Shown here piece by piece: positions 26,504-36,375 of a DNA stretch of 64,000 nt (position 1 is its first letter; every line of letters starts with the position of its first letter). The stretch comes from UMGS1696 sp964621165 (GTDB taxonomy: Bacteria; Bacillota; Clostridia; Oscillospirales; CAG-272): positions 1 through 64,000 of the forward strand of contig CAZULC010000004.1 in the NCBI GenBank assembly GCA_964621165.1, written 5' to 3'. The position numbers and the translations under genes are program-made. The notes below the pieces were generated by a model. That model made no database searches, was not told where the DNA came from, and was given only the letters and a program-made list of their open reading frames with translations.

Positions 26504-26759
26504 AGAGCTTTTTTGAAAAAAATTACTCGGCTGATTTGTTATAATTTTCGCGAAATTCAATTGTAAATTTAGTAGAAAAATCGGACGATTCGAACTCGCG
26601 GAGTGCAGTTGGTGATGCTGGACTAAATTTACATTATTCTGGACATTAGTCACAGGCGTGAATATTAACTGAACAGGAAGGCAGAGCTGATTCACGCCGG
26701 TTCTGCTTTTTGAAATTGTGCGAATTATTAAAAAGTTCACATATAAAGTCAAAAAATAG
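26504..26759. other. Intergenic stretch, no gene seen
   Basis: AT-rich spacer between divergent promoters. No ORF with an RBS and no clear hairpin terminator; nothing recognisable. Confidence 0.5.
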
Positions 26760-26788
26760 TTGAAAAGTTCATGAATTCCATGTATGAT
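26760..26788 (+). promoter_or_regulatory. Promoter of the serine hydrolase gene
   Basis: TTGAAA (26760-26765), 17-bp spacer, TATGAT (26783-26788). Confidence 0.7.
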
Positions 26789-26850
26789 TTAATTAAACAA
26801 TAGTGTATTCGGCGGTGATAACCTCCATCATACAAAGAAAGGATTACAAA

Positions 26851-28008
26851 ATGAAATTTGATTATCTCGACAGATATCTCGACTCGTTCTACAATGATAA
26901 AGGTATTCCCGGAGTCGGAATATCCGTATACCGCCACGGAAAGCTCCTTCATCAGTATTGTACAGGATACGCCAATGTGGAGAACAAGAAACCGTTCGCC
27001 ACCGATACCTTGGTAAACCTCTATTCCTGCTCGAAAATCACCACCGCGGCTGCCGGAATGACCCTTGTAGAAAAGAAACTTCTCGATTTGGACGCGCCGG
27101 CTTACGATTACCTCCCCGAGATGAAGGACGTGACGGTCAGGGACGGGGATGGAAACGTTGTTCCCGCGAAAAAAACCATGCTCGTGCGCCATCTTTTCTC
27201 CATGTCAGCAGGATTTTCATACGACAGCGACCCCGCGGCGTCGAAGAAACTCTTTGAAGAGACAAACGGCGCGCCGACTCTTCGTCAGGTTGTAAAATGT
27301 CTCGCAGGCCAGCCGCTTCAGTTTGAGCCGGGAACCCACTTCCGATACAGTTTCTGCCATGACGTACTTGGCGGACTCATAGAAGCCGCGTCTGGTAAAA
27401 AATTCTCGCTTTATCTGAAAGAGAACATTTTCGACCCAATCGGCATGAAGGACACGGAATTTAAAATCAACGACGCACAACGCCCGCGCATGGCTCCCGA
27501 GTACCACGGATTTGACCCGAAAACAGGCACCGCACGTCAGGTTATATACAAGGAAGGACTTGACATGGACTTCGGCGTGAACATGGAAAGCGGGGGCGGC
27601 GGACTTATATCCTGCGTGGATGACTACGGAAAACTTGCGGCAACTCTTGCAAATGGCGGTGTCGCTCCAAACGGCGAGAGAATCCTTTCACCTGAAACAA
27701 TAGACCTGATGCGGCAGAATCAGCTCGATGAAACAGCGCTTCGGGATTTTGCGGCATTCGGCGGCTGGAGCAAGGACGGCTATGGCTACGGTCTCGGCGT
27801 GCGGACTCTTATGAATCGGGAGCGGAATAATTCACTCAGCGAAAACGGCGAATTTGGCTGGGACGGCGCGTTGGGATGCTATCTTGTGGCGGACCCCAAA
27901 ACCGGAATCGGCATTTTCTACGCTCAGCAGGTCGGCGGCGTACCTTTCTGGAACTGGCACGGAGCGGTAAAAAATCAAGCCTACGCCTGCGTTGTCGCCG
28001 ACGAATAA
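26851..28008 (+). CDS. Serine hydrolase (class C beta-lactamase fold)
   Basis: A 385-residue protein of the beta-lactamase/esterase/DD-peptidase superfamily. The active-site SxxK motif is SCSK in NLYSCSKITTAAAG (about residue 61), the second motif is Tyr in FRYSFCHDVLGGLIE, and WNWHG near the C-terminus may stand for the third. No signal peptide, so more likely an intracellular esterase than a lactamase. The start at 26851 has AAGAAAGGA before it and is preferred to an upstream ATG at 26803. A nitroreductase follows after 28 bp. Confidence 0.87.
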   Translation: MKFDYLDRYLDSFYNDKGIPGVGISVYRHGKLLHQYCTGYANVENKKPFATDTLVNLYSCSKITTAAAGMTLVEKKLLDLDAPAYDYLPEMKDVTVRDGDGNVVPAKKTMLVRHLFSMSAGFSYDSDPAASKKLFEETNGAPTLRQVVKCLAGQPLQFEPGTHFRYSFCHDVLGGLIEAASGKKFSLYLKENIFDPIGMKDTEFKINDAQRPRMAPEYHGFDPKTGTARQVIYKEGLDMDFGVNMESGGGGLISCVDDYGKLAATLANGGVAPNGERILSPETIDLMRQNQLDETALRDFAAFGGWSKDGYGYGLGVRTLMNRERNNSLSENGEFGWDGALGCYLVADPKTGIGIFYAQQVGGVPFWNWHGAVKNQAYACVVADE

Positions 28009-28036
28009 ATATACAATAAGGAAGGAAACTGATGAT

Positions 28037-28534
28037 ATGGAATTTCTTGAACTCGCAAAAAAGAGAAAAAGCATTAGAAAGTACAAAAACGCCGCGGTTG
28101 AAAAGGAAAAGCTTGATAAAATCATAGAAGCCGCAAGACTCGCGCCGTCCGCTGTAAACCGGCAGAAATGGATGTTCTACATTATACAAAGTCCGGAGAT
28201 GAAAGCAAAGCTCGCCGAGACTACCGGAACAAAATGGCACGGTGAAGCAGGTGCGGTCATAGCGGCTTGTGGTACGGACTGCGGAATTATGACCAACGGC
28301 CACCGAAGCGACACTACCGACTTGTCCATCGCCATGACTTTTGCAATGCTCGAGGCCTGCGAACTTGGACTTGGCTCATGCTGGCTCGCTAGCTACAATG
28401 AAGAAAAGGTGAAAAAGCTCCTCGGACTGAGTGAGAGTTACAGCGTGGTTTCACTTTTAGCCGTGGGCTACCCTGACGAAGACCCGGAGCCAAGAGCGCG
28501 CAAGTCGGCGGAAGAAATTTCGCGGTTCGTCTGA
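28037..28534 (+). CDS. Nitroreductase family protein
   Basis: A 165-residue FMN-dependent oxidoreductase of the nitroreductase fold. The N-terminal RKSIRKYKN segment and RLAPSAVNRQKW bind FMN phosphate and ring; the C-terminal GLGSCWLASYNEEKV is also typical. It reduces nitro compounds, quinones or flavins; the substrate is unknown. The start at 28037 follows AAGGAAAC. It is second in a two-gene unit and is followed by a terminator. Confidence 0.88.
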   Translation: MEFLELAKKRKSIRKYKNAAVEKEKLDKIIEAARLAPSAVNRQKWMFYIIQSPEMKAKLAETTGTKWHGEAGAVIAACGTDCGIMTNGHRSDTTDLSIAMTFAMLEACELGLGSCWLASYNEEKVKKLLGLSESYSVVSLLAVGYPDEDPEPRARKSAEEISRFV

Positions 28535-28573
28535 TGAATTCCGGTTGAGTTAAACTATAGAAAACAAAAAAAC

Positions 28574-28636
28574 AGCACCCAGCAGTCAGGCTTATTAGCA
28601 ATACTTATTATAGCCTGTTGAAACGGGTGCTTTTTA
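28574..28636 (+). terminator. Terminator after the nitroreductase gene
   Basis: AGCACCC (28574-28580) pairs with GGGTGCT (28625-28631), with an inner CAGGC/GCCTG stem, then TTTTTAT. Confidence 0.75.
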
Positions 28637-28709
28637 TATGCAGGAGTTATTAATTATATTAAAATTTCACTGTTGATTCTCGCTTGGTTTATAATTATTC
28701 AGGCAACTA

Positions 28710-28738
28710 TTGCACTCACTCTCGCATTGTGGTATAAT
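28710..28738 (+). promoter_or_regulatory. Promoter of the decayed lipoprotein locus
   Basis: TTGCAC (28710-28715), 17-bp spacer, TATAAT (28733-28738). It still looks intact although the gene it served is wrecked. Confidence 0.65.
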
Positions 28739-28833
28739 TATGCTGTTTCAGGGAGGTCAGTTGGCTTTACACAGACAGCTTCAATTATCCTGCTTATCTC
28801 GGACAGACTATCAAACTCAATTCAAGGAGAACA

Positions 28834-31176
28834 TATGAAAAAGCGCATTCTCACTGTGCTTATCGCTTTGCTGATGACATTGGTTCCATCGTGCAGGGAA
28901 GCGGACAACGACAGCGAAATAATAAACGAAGCAAAACTGGCGACGCATATATACTCAAAAACGTTTACACCGAGCATGAGCTGACAATTCCGGGTGAATT
29001 TATCCGCAGAACCACTCGCAGATAAGCATAAAGGACGGCAGGATCAACTTTGTCAGCCGGAAAGACGTGTGGGTGGACGGAAGATACGACGAGGAATACT
29101 ACCTCAGTAAAATAGACATTGTCACCGGCGAGCATGAGGACAGATTGCTTGACTTTCAACTGAACGGCGGATTTCTTTTCCCGAACCAGATTCTGATTAC
29201 CGATTAAGCTTTGTTTCTCGGCAACAGTTTTTACAACGAATCCATGGACAGGTATGGATGTGATTTATTGAAGTGCAGCCTCACCGACGACCGGATTACA
29301 ACCGTTTCAAATTTCGATAAAATGCTGCCTGATTCATCCGATGACTTTTACGGCCTGACTGGAATCGCACATGACAAGGACGGCTGCGTTTACGTCAGCA
29401 ATGATTATGGCATATGCGTCCTGAACCCCGACCTGACAAAGCTGTTCGAATGCAAATCAAAGGATTTTATAAGTGAGCTGTGTACACAACACCTGACGGA
29501 GAGGTCTACGTATCATGTTACGGCTCAGCTTACCCCATTGACAAAGCAGCTCAGTCATTGAGCGGGAAAATATCTCTTCTGGAAAACTACAGCATGGACT
29601 CTTTCTTCTTCGGCGACGGTTACGACTGTTACTTCACCAATGATGACGGTTTATACGGCTACAACTTCGGCACGGACAAGCCGGAAATGCTGATGAACTG
29701 GGAAAATTCCGTTTTCAACTACATCACCCTGTCGAAAGTGGGGATAGTCTCGCCGAAGCAGATTTATATTCAATAAAACGATCAATCCGATCAAAAATTC
29801 ACACCTCATTACAGTATCTACAATAAATCCGACGATGTAGACGTAAGAGACAGAGTCAATGTAGCGCTGGCATATGTGAACGACGGCGGAAGTCATGATC
29901 CCCTCAAACAGTACATAACAGACTACAACAAAACCCATCCATTGATCAATGTGTCCGGCGAAAACTACTCCGACTACAACAAGGCCGATAACGAATTCAC
30001 GTGAGCCGCCGACAAGCTCGTCACAGATATGTTCACCGGAGTCAATACTCCCGACATAATCTGTCTCAAATACAGGGACTGGCAGGGATACAACAGCATA
30101 ATCTCGGGAATCATCGAAAACGGACTTTACGCCGATTTGTATGAGTTCATCGACTCCGATCCGGACATAAAAAAGGACGACATAATGGGAGCGGTCAGGA
30201 ATACCTTTGAAATCGACGGAAAACTGCTTCTTGCCATGCCGAGCTTCAGCATAAAAACCATAATCGCACCGAAATCCGAGGTGGGAGAGAGAAATTCGTG
30301 GAATTACGACGAAATTTTTGACTTTATCGACAGCCTTCCGCCGGATAAAAAGCTCACCGAGGACACATTTACAACCCTCGACTTCAACAACGCCTTCGGT
30401 CAGTTTACTGGTTACCCCCAATAAAACCTGCGATTTTGACAACGAAACCTAAGCAGAGCTTGTAGAAAAATACGTTGAGTTCTACCAGTACAACGTGTCG
30501 TGGGAGTATTATCAAGAGACGAACAGCCTGACAACCGAGCCGGGAAAACCTGTTTGTTATGAAAGAGAATAATACAATTATGTGGATAAATATCAATGGG
30601 ATGAAGCGTACCTGAAAACCCGCGATTACGTTCGGATTGGTTATCCAGTGGAAAAAGGAAGCGGAAGCACAATCACAGGCGGATATGTCTACCTTATAAC
30701 GAAAAACGCCTCTCATCCAAAGGAAGCGTGGGATTTCATCCGCAGTGTTATATTGGATCGTGCGCCATACATCGAAATCGGCGGCTCAGGCGGCATACGG
30801 ATGCTGAGAAGCCAGTATGAAGCTTATGCCAATAACATGAAGAATGTGTTCAGATTTTTCGCGGACGATAATGGTAAACATAGGGGATCAATCGTACAAA
30901 TGAGCCAAAGAGAAGGATTCCTCGACGAAAACGGACTGCACAACGGTCTCGTCGGCACACTTGTTGAGTTCAACGAAGAGGATTACACAGATTTCCTCGA
31001 CTTCACTGACTCTGCTGGTTCGCCAATAACCGAAAAAGCCCTGCCGAGATTCATGATATAATCGAGGAATAACTCGACGCCTACAGAAACGGCGCGAAAA
31101 CCGGAAGCAGAATCGCAGAAAAACCGCTGAGATAATCCAGTCAAAGGTGTCGATATATCTGCCTGAAAGGGGATAA
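28834..31176 (+). pseudogene. Decayed extracellular solute-binding lipoprotein
   Basis: The stitched product is about 780 residues: lipoprotein signal ending LVPSC (residue 20), a beta-rich, propeller-like region (KDGRINFVSRKDVWVDGRY, DKDGCVYVSNDYGICVLNP), then a family 1 solute-binding domain (PLKQYITDYNKTHPLINV, KLVTDMFTGVNTPDI, GGYVYLITKNASHPKEAWDF). The family's usual end, IIQSKVSIYLPERG, is still legible up to the TAA at 31174-31176. Lesions: frameshifts near 29000, 29480, 30415 and 31060-31120, TAA at about 29206, 29774, 30450 and 30568, TGA at 30002. The RBS AAGGAG and promoter persist. Probably a former oligosaccharide or peptide receptor. Confidence 0.85.
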
Positions 31177-31206
31177 TTACAAAAAATATATAACAAACCA
31201 TAGAAA

Positions 31207-31971
31207 ATGATTATGAATATAATGAAAAGGCTGACCGCCCTTCTGCTTGGTTTAATCGTGCTCTCATCATGTGACGGGGAAATATCCGGGAAAACACCGC
31301 CGACATCTGACTTTGGCGAAACATCAGCTGATACTTCGGCTGAAAACAACAACATATGCGCTACGGCAGATTGCAGGCACATCACGGACTACCACTCCTT
31401 CATCAGCGAACTTGTCGATTATGCAGGCGGTGAGAAGTTCGACGAATGGGTGAGCAGGCTTGAGGATTATGATGACGAAAATGTATATGAATTCATAAAA
31501 TAATTTAATATATCGAGAGAAGCTTTCGCCTAATGCTACTATGAGTCCGTTCACTTTTATGTAATGAATTACGACATGAACCTGCTGTATTCCGGCGATA
31601 ATGACGTAGTCGAAGAGTATTTCAGCGACAAAAACGCTTCTCAGTCCTGCGTGAAAATTAAAAATACGCTTCTTGACGTAAAAAATGCTCTTGCACAAAC
31701 CTCCGGCGGTAATTACGCGAACATATGACAGGTTTCTCTTGCCTCACTTGCGGGAAACGACGGGGAACTGCTCGCGAAAACTTTGTCGGATTATGGCGTA
31801 ACATATGATAACGAAACGTTTATTGAAGAGCTTCTCACTGTCACCGATCCATACGCCTCGGATGAATATTTTTGCAGCGGCGTGAAAGTCAGAAATACGC
31901 AGGTCATGACCGCACACCCTTCCCAGTCCGCTGAGAGCGAAGAAGAACCTGACGTGGTTTCGGCCCACTGA
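31207..31971 (+). pseudogene. Lipoprotein gene with three in-frame stops
   Basis: A single frame of 255 codons with TAA at 31501-31503, TAA at 31531-31533 and TGA at 31726-31728, and no frameshift. It encodes a lipoprotein signal (LTALLLGLIVLSSC), a Ser/Thr/Glu-rich spacer, then soluble sequence between the stops with good coding character, ending in an acidic tail. I do not recognise the mature domain. It lies 30 bp after the decayed solute-binding lipoprotein and was probably in its operon. Confidence 0.7.
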
Positions 31972-32089
31972 CTTTGCGCAAAACGATAATCCGCGGCTTA
32001 TGTATAAACGGTATTCATAAACAGCGCATAATCATGGTGATAAATCTGTAGAATCTATCAAAAATATCATTCATTTTTGAAAAAATATA

Positions 32090-32118
32090 TTGACAAAATA
32101 GCAAATATATGTTATAAT
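32090..32118 (+). promoter_or_regulatory. Strong orphan promoter
   Basis: Perfect TTGACA (32090-32095), 17-bp spacer, TATAAT (32113-32118). No protein-coding ORF with an RBS follows. Confidence 0.8.
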
Positions 32119-32123
32119 TATTA

Positions 32124-32300
32124 TAGAATTCTAGCATGGCGGGGTTTTGCTTAACCTCCTAAACTCTGCCGCCGGCTTTTGCCGGAAAAATATCATAATA
32201 AAGTTAAGCTAGATGTACTATTAATAATCTGTAACAGATTCCAGAAGAGACGACGAAAAGTGTGCGCCGCGTCGGATGGATTTTTTTATTTTGCAAAACA
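32124..32300 (+). ncRNA. Candidate small RNA
   Basis: Downstream of a consensus promoter. It contains a GGCGG/CCGCC stem enclosing a GGTT/AACC hairpin (about 32138-32175), a CCGGC-TTTT-GCCGG hairpin (about 32174-32187), and ends near 32285-32292 in a TTTTTTT run after a weak GACG/CGTC stem. No ORF has an RBS. Family unknown. Confidence 0.35.
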
Positions 32301-32347
32301 TTCGCATGTTGTAATGAATTTTTATAAATCGGCTCATTTGACAACCG

Positions 32348-32479
32348 CTATTCTTTTTCAATTTCATTCAGGCACCGGCGACAGAAGGACTTGACCGCAG
32401 CCCAAACCACAGCGACCACACCGGTGAACGCCACCGCACACATTCCGTAAATTATTGATTCCATTGCGTCATGTATCAT
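32348..32479 (-). CDS. 43-residue single-helix membrane protein
   Basis: Too short for usual gene callers. The ATG at 32479 has GAAAGGA 7 bases upstream; the frame runs 43 codons to TAG. A membrane helix spans about residues 9-28 (IYGMCAVAFTGVVAVVWAAV), then a basic, Cys-containing end SFCRRC and an acidic tail. This resembles the small Cys-containing membrane proteins found beside FeoB in Clostridia. It is the last gene of the minus-strand transporter cluster and has a GTTAG-N6-CTAAC palindrome 20 bp upstream. Confidence 0.6.
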   Translation of the reverse strand: MIHDAMESIIYGMCAVAFTGVVAVVWAAVKSFCRRCLNEIEKE

Positions 32480-32498
32480 AGCATAATCCTTTCTTTAG

Positions 32499-32514
32499 GT
32501 TAGCACATGCTAAC
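32499..32514 (-). promoter_or_regulatory. GTTAG-N6-CTAAC palindrome (site 3)
   Basis: GTTAGCACATGCTAAC, a perfect inverted repeat in front of the 43-residue membrane protein. The same architecture occurs twice before the DUF2325 gene (37393-37408, 37453-37468). Confidence 0.65.
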
Positions 32515-32567
32515 ACATGATTTAATGAAAATACACAGCAGTTTTACCCGCCATGTATTTCCAAGCT

Positions 32568-35315
32568 TTATTCGTCTCCCTTGAGCGCTGCTGCCATAGA
32601 AATATTTTTGATTCGGCGAAAGTCCAGGCCGGCCACAATCGCGTATCCTATAAGCACAAACAGGAATATTTTCGCATGTCCGACAACGCCGATTCTGAAC
32701 GTGAACCAGCCGCTGTAGCCGAGCATCATGATCTTCCAAACCTCGTTCATCGCAATGGAAGACAGAATCAGGCAGAGAGCGTCAGCCAAAATCAGGACGA
32801 TTGTAGTTGGAACAAGGTACAGCATCCCGATCTCTCCGGTTTTGTAACCGAGAATTTTTACCATTGATATGGAGATTTCGTTCTTCTCGATTATAATTTT
32901 AGTCAAAAGATACAGCATAACTGCCGACAAAAGTATGCATAATACCTGAAAATAAGTCATGTACGAACCCATCGAGTGGTCGAGCTGATCACACATTTTG
33001 GTTATGTCCCGTTCAGTTATGACTGTGGCAATGAAGTCTTCATCTATGTCGCTGATTTCGCTGTCCGACAGGAACCCGCTGAACTCGCCGTTGTCCAAAT
33101 CGAAAACCGTGCGGAATCCATCAATCGGCATGAATACCGACAGACTCAGCGAGTTTTTATAAATACCGGCAATCCTGAAGGAATACCTCTTGTTCTCGTA
33201 CTTTTCATCAAGCACAATTGTGTCTCCGGCGGAAAGATTGTACTTGTCGCCAAATGAATCAGAGATGTACACTTCATTTTCGTCAAGTCCGGAAAGACCG
33301 CTGATTTTCACGTACCTGCTTTCGTCGGATATGCCGTAAACCGAAATTTCCTCGGCAAAATCCTCGCTTTTTTTCTGCAAAGACGTCATGCAGAATTCCT
33401 CTGCGGCTTGATTTTCAGTTGTGATTTGACGTCCGTCGTCGTCCTCGCAGGATTTGAGTACGTACTGGTACCGTGAAAACATCATGTTTCCTGCGCTTTT
33501 TTTATAATAATCAAGTGTTTCCGGCATTCCAACCGCCAATGCCAGCATAGCCGAAACAAAGAAAATTCCCAGCAGAAGCACAAGATAATTCGGTATATTC
33601 TGTAAAATCACACGCAGACGGAACCTGCTGAAAAAGCTCCAACTCGGCAGACGCACAGCCTTTTTCCGCCGGCTTTTTCTCAAATCTCCCCGTAGGAACT
33701 GCAGGGGCGTGTGGTGCAGCTCCCTTGTGATGATCAAAAGGTTCACCACAAGCATCAATATCACCGGAGTTACAGTTGTTTTGACGAAAGCGTCGGAATT
33801 CCATAAAGTTTCATATGTCGGTAAACTGTAGCTGTTGTAGTACATCGACACCACCACGTTTTTGAAAACGGTATACCCCAGCAGATTTCCCACAGCTGCC
33901 GAAATCAGAGTTACAATCACGGGCATCGCAAGGTAGTGACGGATCAGTTCGCCTTTTGTATAGCCAGAAGCCATGAGAGTTCCGATGGTTTTAGATTCCT
34001 TTACAATTGTGTTGCTCACTGTGACCGCGAAAATGAAGGCAATTATCACAATGAAGACGTCGAGAAGCACTCCACCAATCACCATATCGGATCCCATGTC
34101 GTCGGTGGCGAAGGTCACAGCCGTATTTGCGTAGCGGGGAAGGAAGTCGACAAGCTCGTTTTCGTAAACCACCGACTGAGTCAGAAGCGCCGGAAGAAAA
34201 TCATCGGACATCTCCTTCTCCTGAACCTCGTCGAAAGGTTTATCTGCGTACCGCCAGGCATAGGCGTAGTGAATGGACGCGTCAATCCGGTCAAATCCTG
34301 CCTCAGTCACCATGGCCACGTCAAATTTCAGCGCGTCAAACATGAAGTCTGTGCTTTTTTCGTGAAGTGTAGAGTAGTTCACATAGGCAATCAGCCCGAC
34401 TACTTCAAACTCAACCCCGCCCACATTCACTCTGTCTCCGACCAAGACTCCAACGTTGTCCGCATGCATACGGTCAATGGCAATCTCGTTATCGTTTTCA
34501 GGCAGACGTCCATCCATCAGGCAGGCCATGTTTATGCTGTCGTTTTTCATGTACACCCGAACCGTGCCGTCATCCAAGCCGTCGCAATCGTTGTCCTCGC
34601 TGGCGTTTTTGAAGAAATTTTCGTAAACTTCAACCGGAACCGCATGAAAGTCGGAGTCGTTCAGCGAATATTTTTCCTCAGCGTCGGCGTATTTTTCATC
34701 AATTTCAGCGAGAATCCCGTTCCATGCACTGTCATAAGCCGTGGAGTAAGCTTCACTGTAGGCTTTTTCGTGTGCTTCATCATAGGCTTCACTGTAAGCT
34801 GTCTTGTAAGCCGAGTCGTACTCCCCGCTTTCCCTGGCCAGCTCAATCACTGTGGAAAGAACAGCGTCAGCCGCGTCGGCGTCCATTCCCTGAGAGAGGA
34901 GTCCGTTCAGTATCTCACCAGAGAAAGCGGAATCAAACTCATCCCTGAATGAGCTGTCGAATTCGTTTTTAAACTCCGGCTCAAATTCATCATTGAACTC
35001 GCCTTCAAACCTGTCGTCAAGTTCGGATTTTGCTTTATTTATGTAGTACTTCTTTACGTCAGCTTTTTCACCTGAACAGACCGCTGACAGCAGCTCTTCG
35101 TCAGCCAATTCGGTCAGCTCAAAATGACCGTCTTCAAGTCTGTACTTTTCCACACCTTCGTCAGCCGACGTGAGCATGCTTTCGTTTGCCACATACATTC
35201 CTGAGACAAAGCCGATTACCAGAATCAGAAACAGACTGACAACCGTGTATTTCCGCCAGTCGCCGAGAAGTTCCTTCGGAATGCGTCTTCTGAGGGGATT
35301 TTTGATTTTCTTCAT
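32568..35315 (-). CDS. Large FtsX-like ABC transporter permease
   Basis: A 915-residue permease. One N-terminal helix (about 25-43), a long extracytoplasmic region (45-410), three helices (about 420-540), a second extracytoplasmic part, then more helices at the end: the MacB/FtsX layout. Residues 103-131 carry Phe at every fourth position, and 166-198 carry Tyr (once His, last Trp) at every fourth position. Homologues occur beside iron-transport genes in Clostridia. With the ATPase 8 bp upstream it probably moves or releases something at the membrane; the substrate is unknown. Confidence 0.88.
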   Translation of the reverse strand: MKKIKNPLRRRIPKELLGDWRKYTVVSLFLILVIGFVSGMYVANESMLTSADEGVEKYRLEDGHFELTELADEELLSAVCSGEKADVKKYYINKAKSELDDRFEGEFNDEFEPEFKNEFDSSFRDEFDSAFSGEILNGLLSQGMDADAADAVLSTVIELARESGEYDSAYKTAYSEAYDEAHEKAYSEAYSTAYDSAWNGILAEIDEKYADAEEKYSLNDSDFHAVPVEVYENFFKNASEDNDCDGLDDGTVRVYMKNDSINMACLMDGRLPENDNEIAIDRMHADNVGVLVGDRVNVGGVEFEVVGLIAYVNYSTLHEKSTDFMFDALKFDVAMVTEAGFDRIDASIHYAYAWRYADKPFDEVQEKEMSDDFLPALLTQSVVYENELVDFLPRYANTAVTFATDDMGSDMVIGGVLLDVFIVIIAFIFAVTVSNTIVKESKTIGTLMASGYTKGELIRHYLAMPVIVTLISAAVGNLLGYTVFKNVVVSMYYNSYSLPTYETLWNSDAFVKTTVTPVILMLVVNLLIITRELHHTPLQFLRGDLRKSRRKKAVRLPSWSFFSRFRLRVILQNIPNYLVLLLGIFFVSAMLALAVGMPETLDYYKKSAGNMMFSRYQYVLKSCEDDDGRQITTENQAAEEFCMTSLQKKSEDFAEEISVYGISDESRYVKISGLSGLDENEVYISDSFGDKYNLSAGDTIVLDEKYENKRYSFRIAGIYKNSLSLSVFMPIDGFRTVFDLDNGEFSGFLSDSEISDIDEDFIATVITERDITKMCDQLDHSMGSYMTYFQVLCILLSAVMLYLLTKIIIEKNEISISMVKILGYKTGEIGMLYLVPTTIVLILADALCLILSSIAMNEVWKIMMLGYSGWFTFRIGVVGHAKIFLFVLIGYAIVAGLDFRRIKNISMAAALKGDE

Positions 35316-35323
35316 AAGTCACC

Positions 35324-36040
35324 TCACCATTCGAGCTGGGACGCCGGAATCTTGTTCTCATTCAGCTCATTAAGCCGGACTTTTCCGTCCCTGAGCTTGA
35401 CTGTGTGGTCAGCCATGCTGCGGATTGCCTCGTTGTGTGTGACCATAATAACCGTGCTGCCGTATTTTTCGTTAATGCTGCCGATAAGTCCGAGTATTTC
35501 CTTTGATGTAGTGTAGTCCAAAGCGCCCGTTGGTTCGTCGCAGAGGAGGATGTCCGGATTTTTCACGATGGCTCTGCCGATTGAGACCCGCTGCTGCTGA
35601 CCGCCGGACAACTGATTCGGGAGCTTGTACCGATGTTCATACAGACCGAGGGTGTTCAGCAGATCGTCAATGTCAAGGGGACTTTCTGATAAATACGCGC
35701 CGACTTCGATGTTTTCCTTGACGTTCAGGTTGCCAATCAGGTTGTACAGCTGAAAAACATAGCCAAGGTGCCGCCTGCGGTATATTGTCAGCCGCTTTTC
35801 ACCCAAATCCTCGAGCTTGTCTCCGCCGACCGATATGTAACCTGAATCCGCGTTGTCAATTCCGCCGATTATGTTGAGCAGAGTTGATTTTCCCGAACCG
35901 GACGGACCGAGAAGCACGCAGAACTCTCCCTTTGCCACCGAGAAGCTCACTCCACGCAGAACTTCCTGCCTTGTATCCCCGTCGCCGAAGGATTTTTTTA
36001 CATCAGATACTACTAAAAAACTGTTGTCCCCGTATGTCAT
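35324..36040 (-). CDS. ABC transporter ATPase (MacB/LolD type)
   Basis: A 238-residue ATPase: Walker A GPSGSGKST (about 44-52), signature LSGGQQQR, Walker B ILLCDEPTGALD and switch His in MVTHN. It fits the family that powers FtsX-like permeases by mechanical coupling instead of classic transport. The permease gene begins 8 bp after its stop, and the stop lies inside the permease RBS (TGAGGTGA), so translation is tightly linked. Confidence 0.93.
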   Translation of the reverse strand: MTYGDNSFLVVSDVKKSFGDGDTRQEVLRGVSFSVAKGEFCVLLGPSGSGKSTLLNIIGGIDNADSGYISVGGDKLEDLGEKRLTIYRRRHLGYVFQLYNLIGNLNVKENIEVGAYLSESPLDIDDLLNTLGLYEHRYKLPNQLSGGQQQRVSIGRAIVKNPDILLCDEPTGALDYTTSKEILGLIGSINEKYGSTVIMVTHNEAIRSMADHTVKLRDGKVRLNELNENKIPASQLEW

Positions 36041-36092
36041 TGAAATTTCCTTCCTTAATAGTATAACCGAACCCGCGTGTTCCGCCGCGCTT

Positions 36093-36347
36093 TTATTTAC
36101 GGAACAGCGAAAATTTCTTTTTCTCGTAAGGCTCTGCCTGAACCGCTGTCACCGTGTACCCAAGCCCGCCTATAACCGATCTGAGCCTGCCCTCGTCAGG
36201 AGCTTCATCAGCTATGATTTCCGTCGTCTTCTTTGAGCGGGATGAGATCACCTTCTTGACACGAAAATTCTGCCGGATTGCGTCATTTATGTGGGCCTCG
36301 CACATTCCGCATGCCATTCCCTCAACATCAAGTGTGATTTTTATCAT
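36093..36347 (-). CDS. Heavy-metal-associated (HMA) domain protein
   Basis: An 84-residue HMA/CopZ-like protein with the metal-binding loop GMACGMCEAH (residues 10-19, two Cys in the CxxC arrangement) and the usual beta-alpha-beta fold, ending in a basic tail. Such proteins pass Cu(I) or other soft metals to pumps. It sits between a methyltransferase and an ABC ATPase in the palindrome-marked cluster, which suggests a metal-linked function for the whole set. Confidence 0.87.
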   Translation of the reverse strand: MIKITLDVEGMACGMCEAHINDAIRQNFRVKKVISSRSKKTTEIIADEAPDEGRLRSVIGGLGYTVTAVQAEPYEKKKFSLFRK

Positions 36348-36375
36348 AACACTGCCTCCAATTATAAATATATGT

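Noticed and set aside
28834..31971. Two intact small lipoproteins and several small proteins called from open stretches
   Set aside because: The fragments join into two larger genes with recognisable domain order; separate calls would hide that these are remnants.
33936..34952. A 338-codon open frame on the plus strand
   Set aside because: It is fully antisense to the FtsX-like permease. It is kept open by the codon pattern of that gene, especially its repeats, has no RBS and looks like no known protein.
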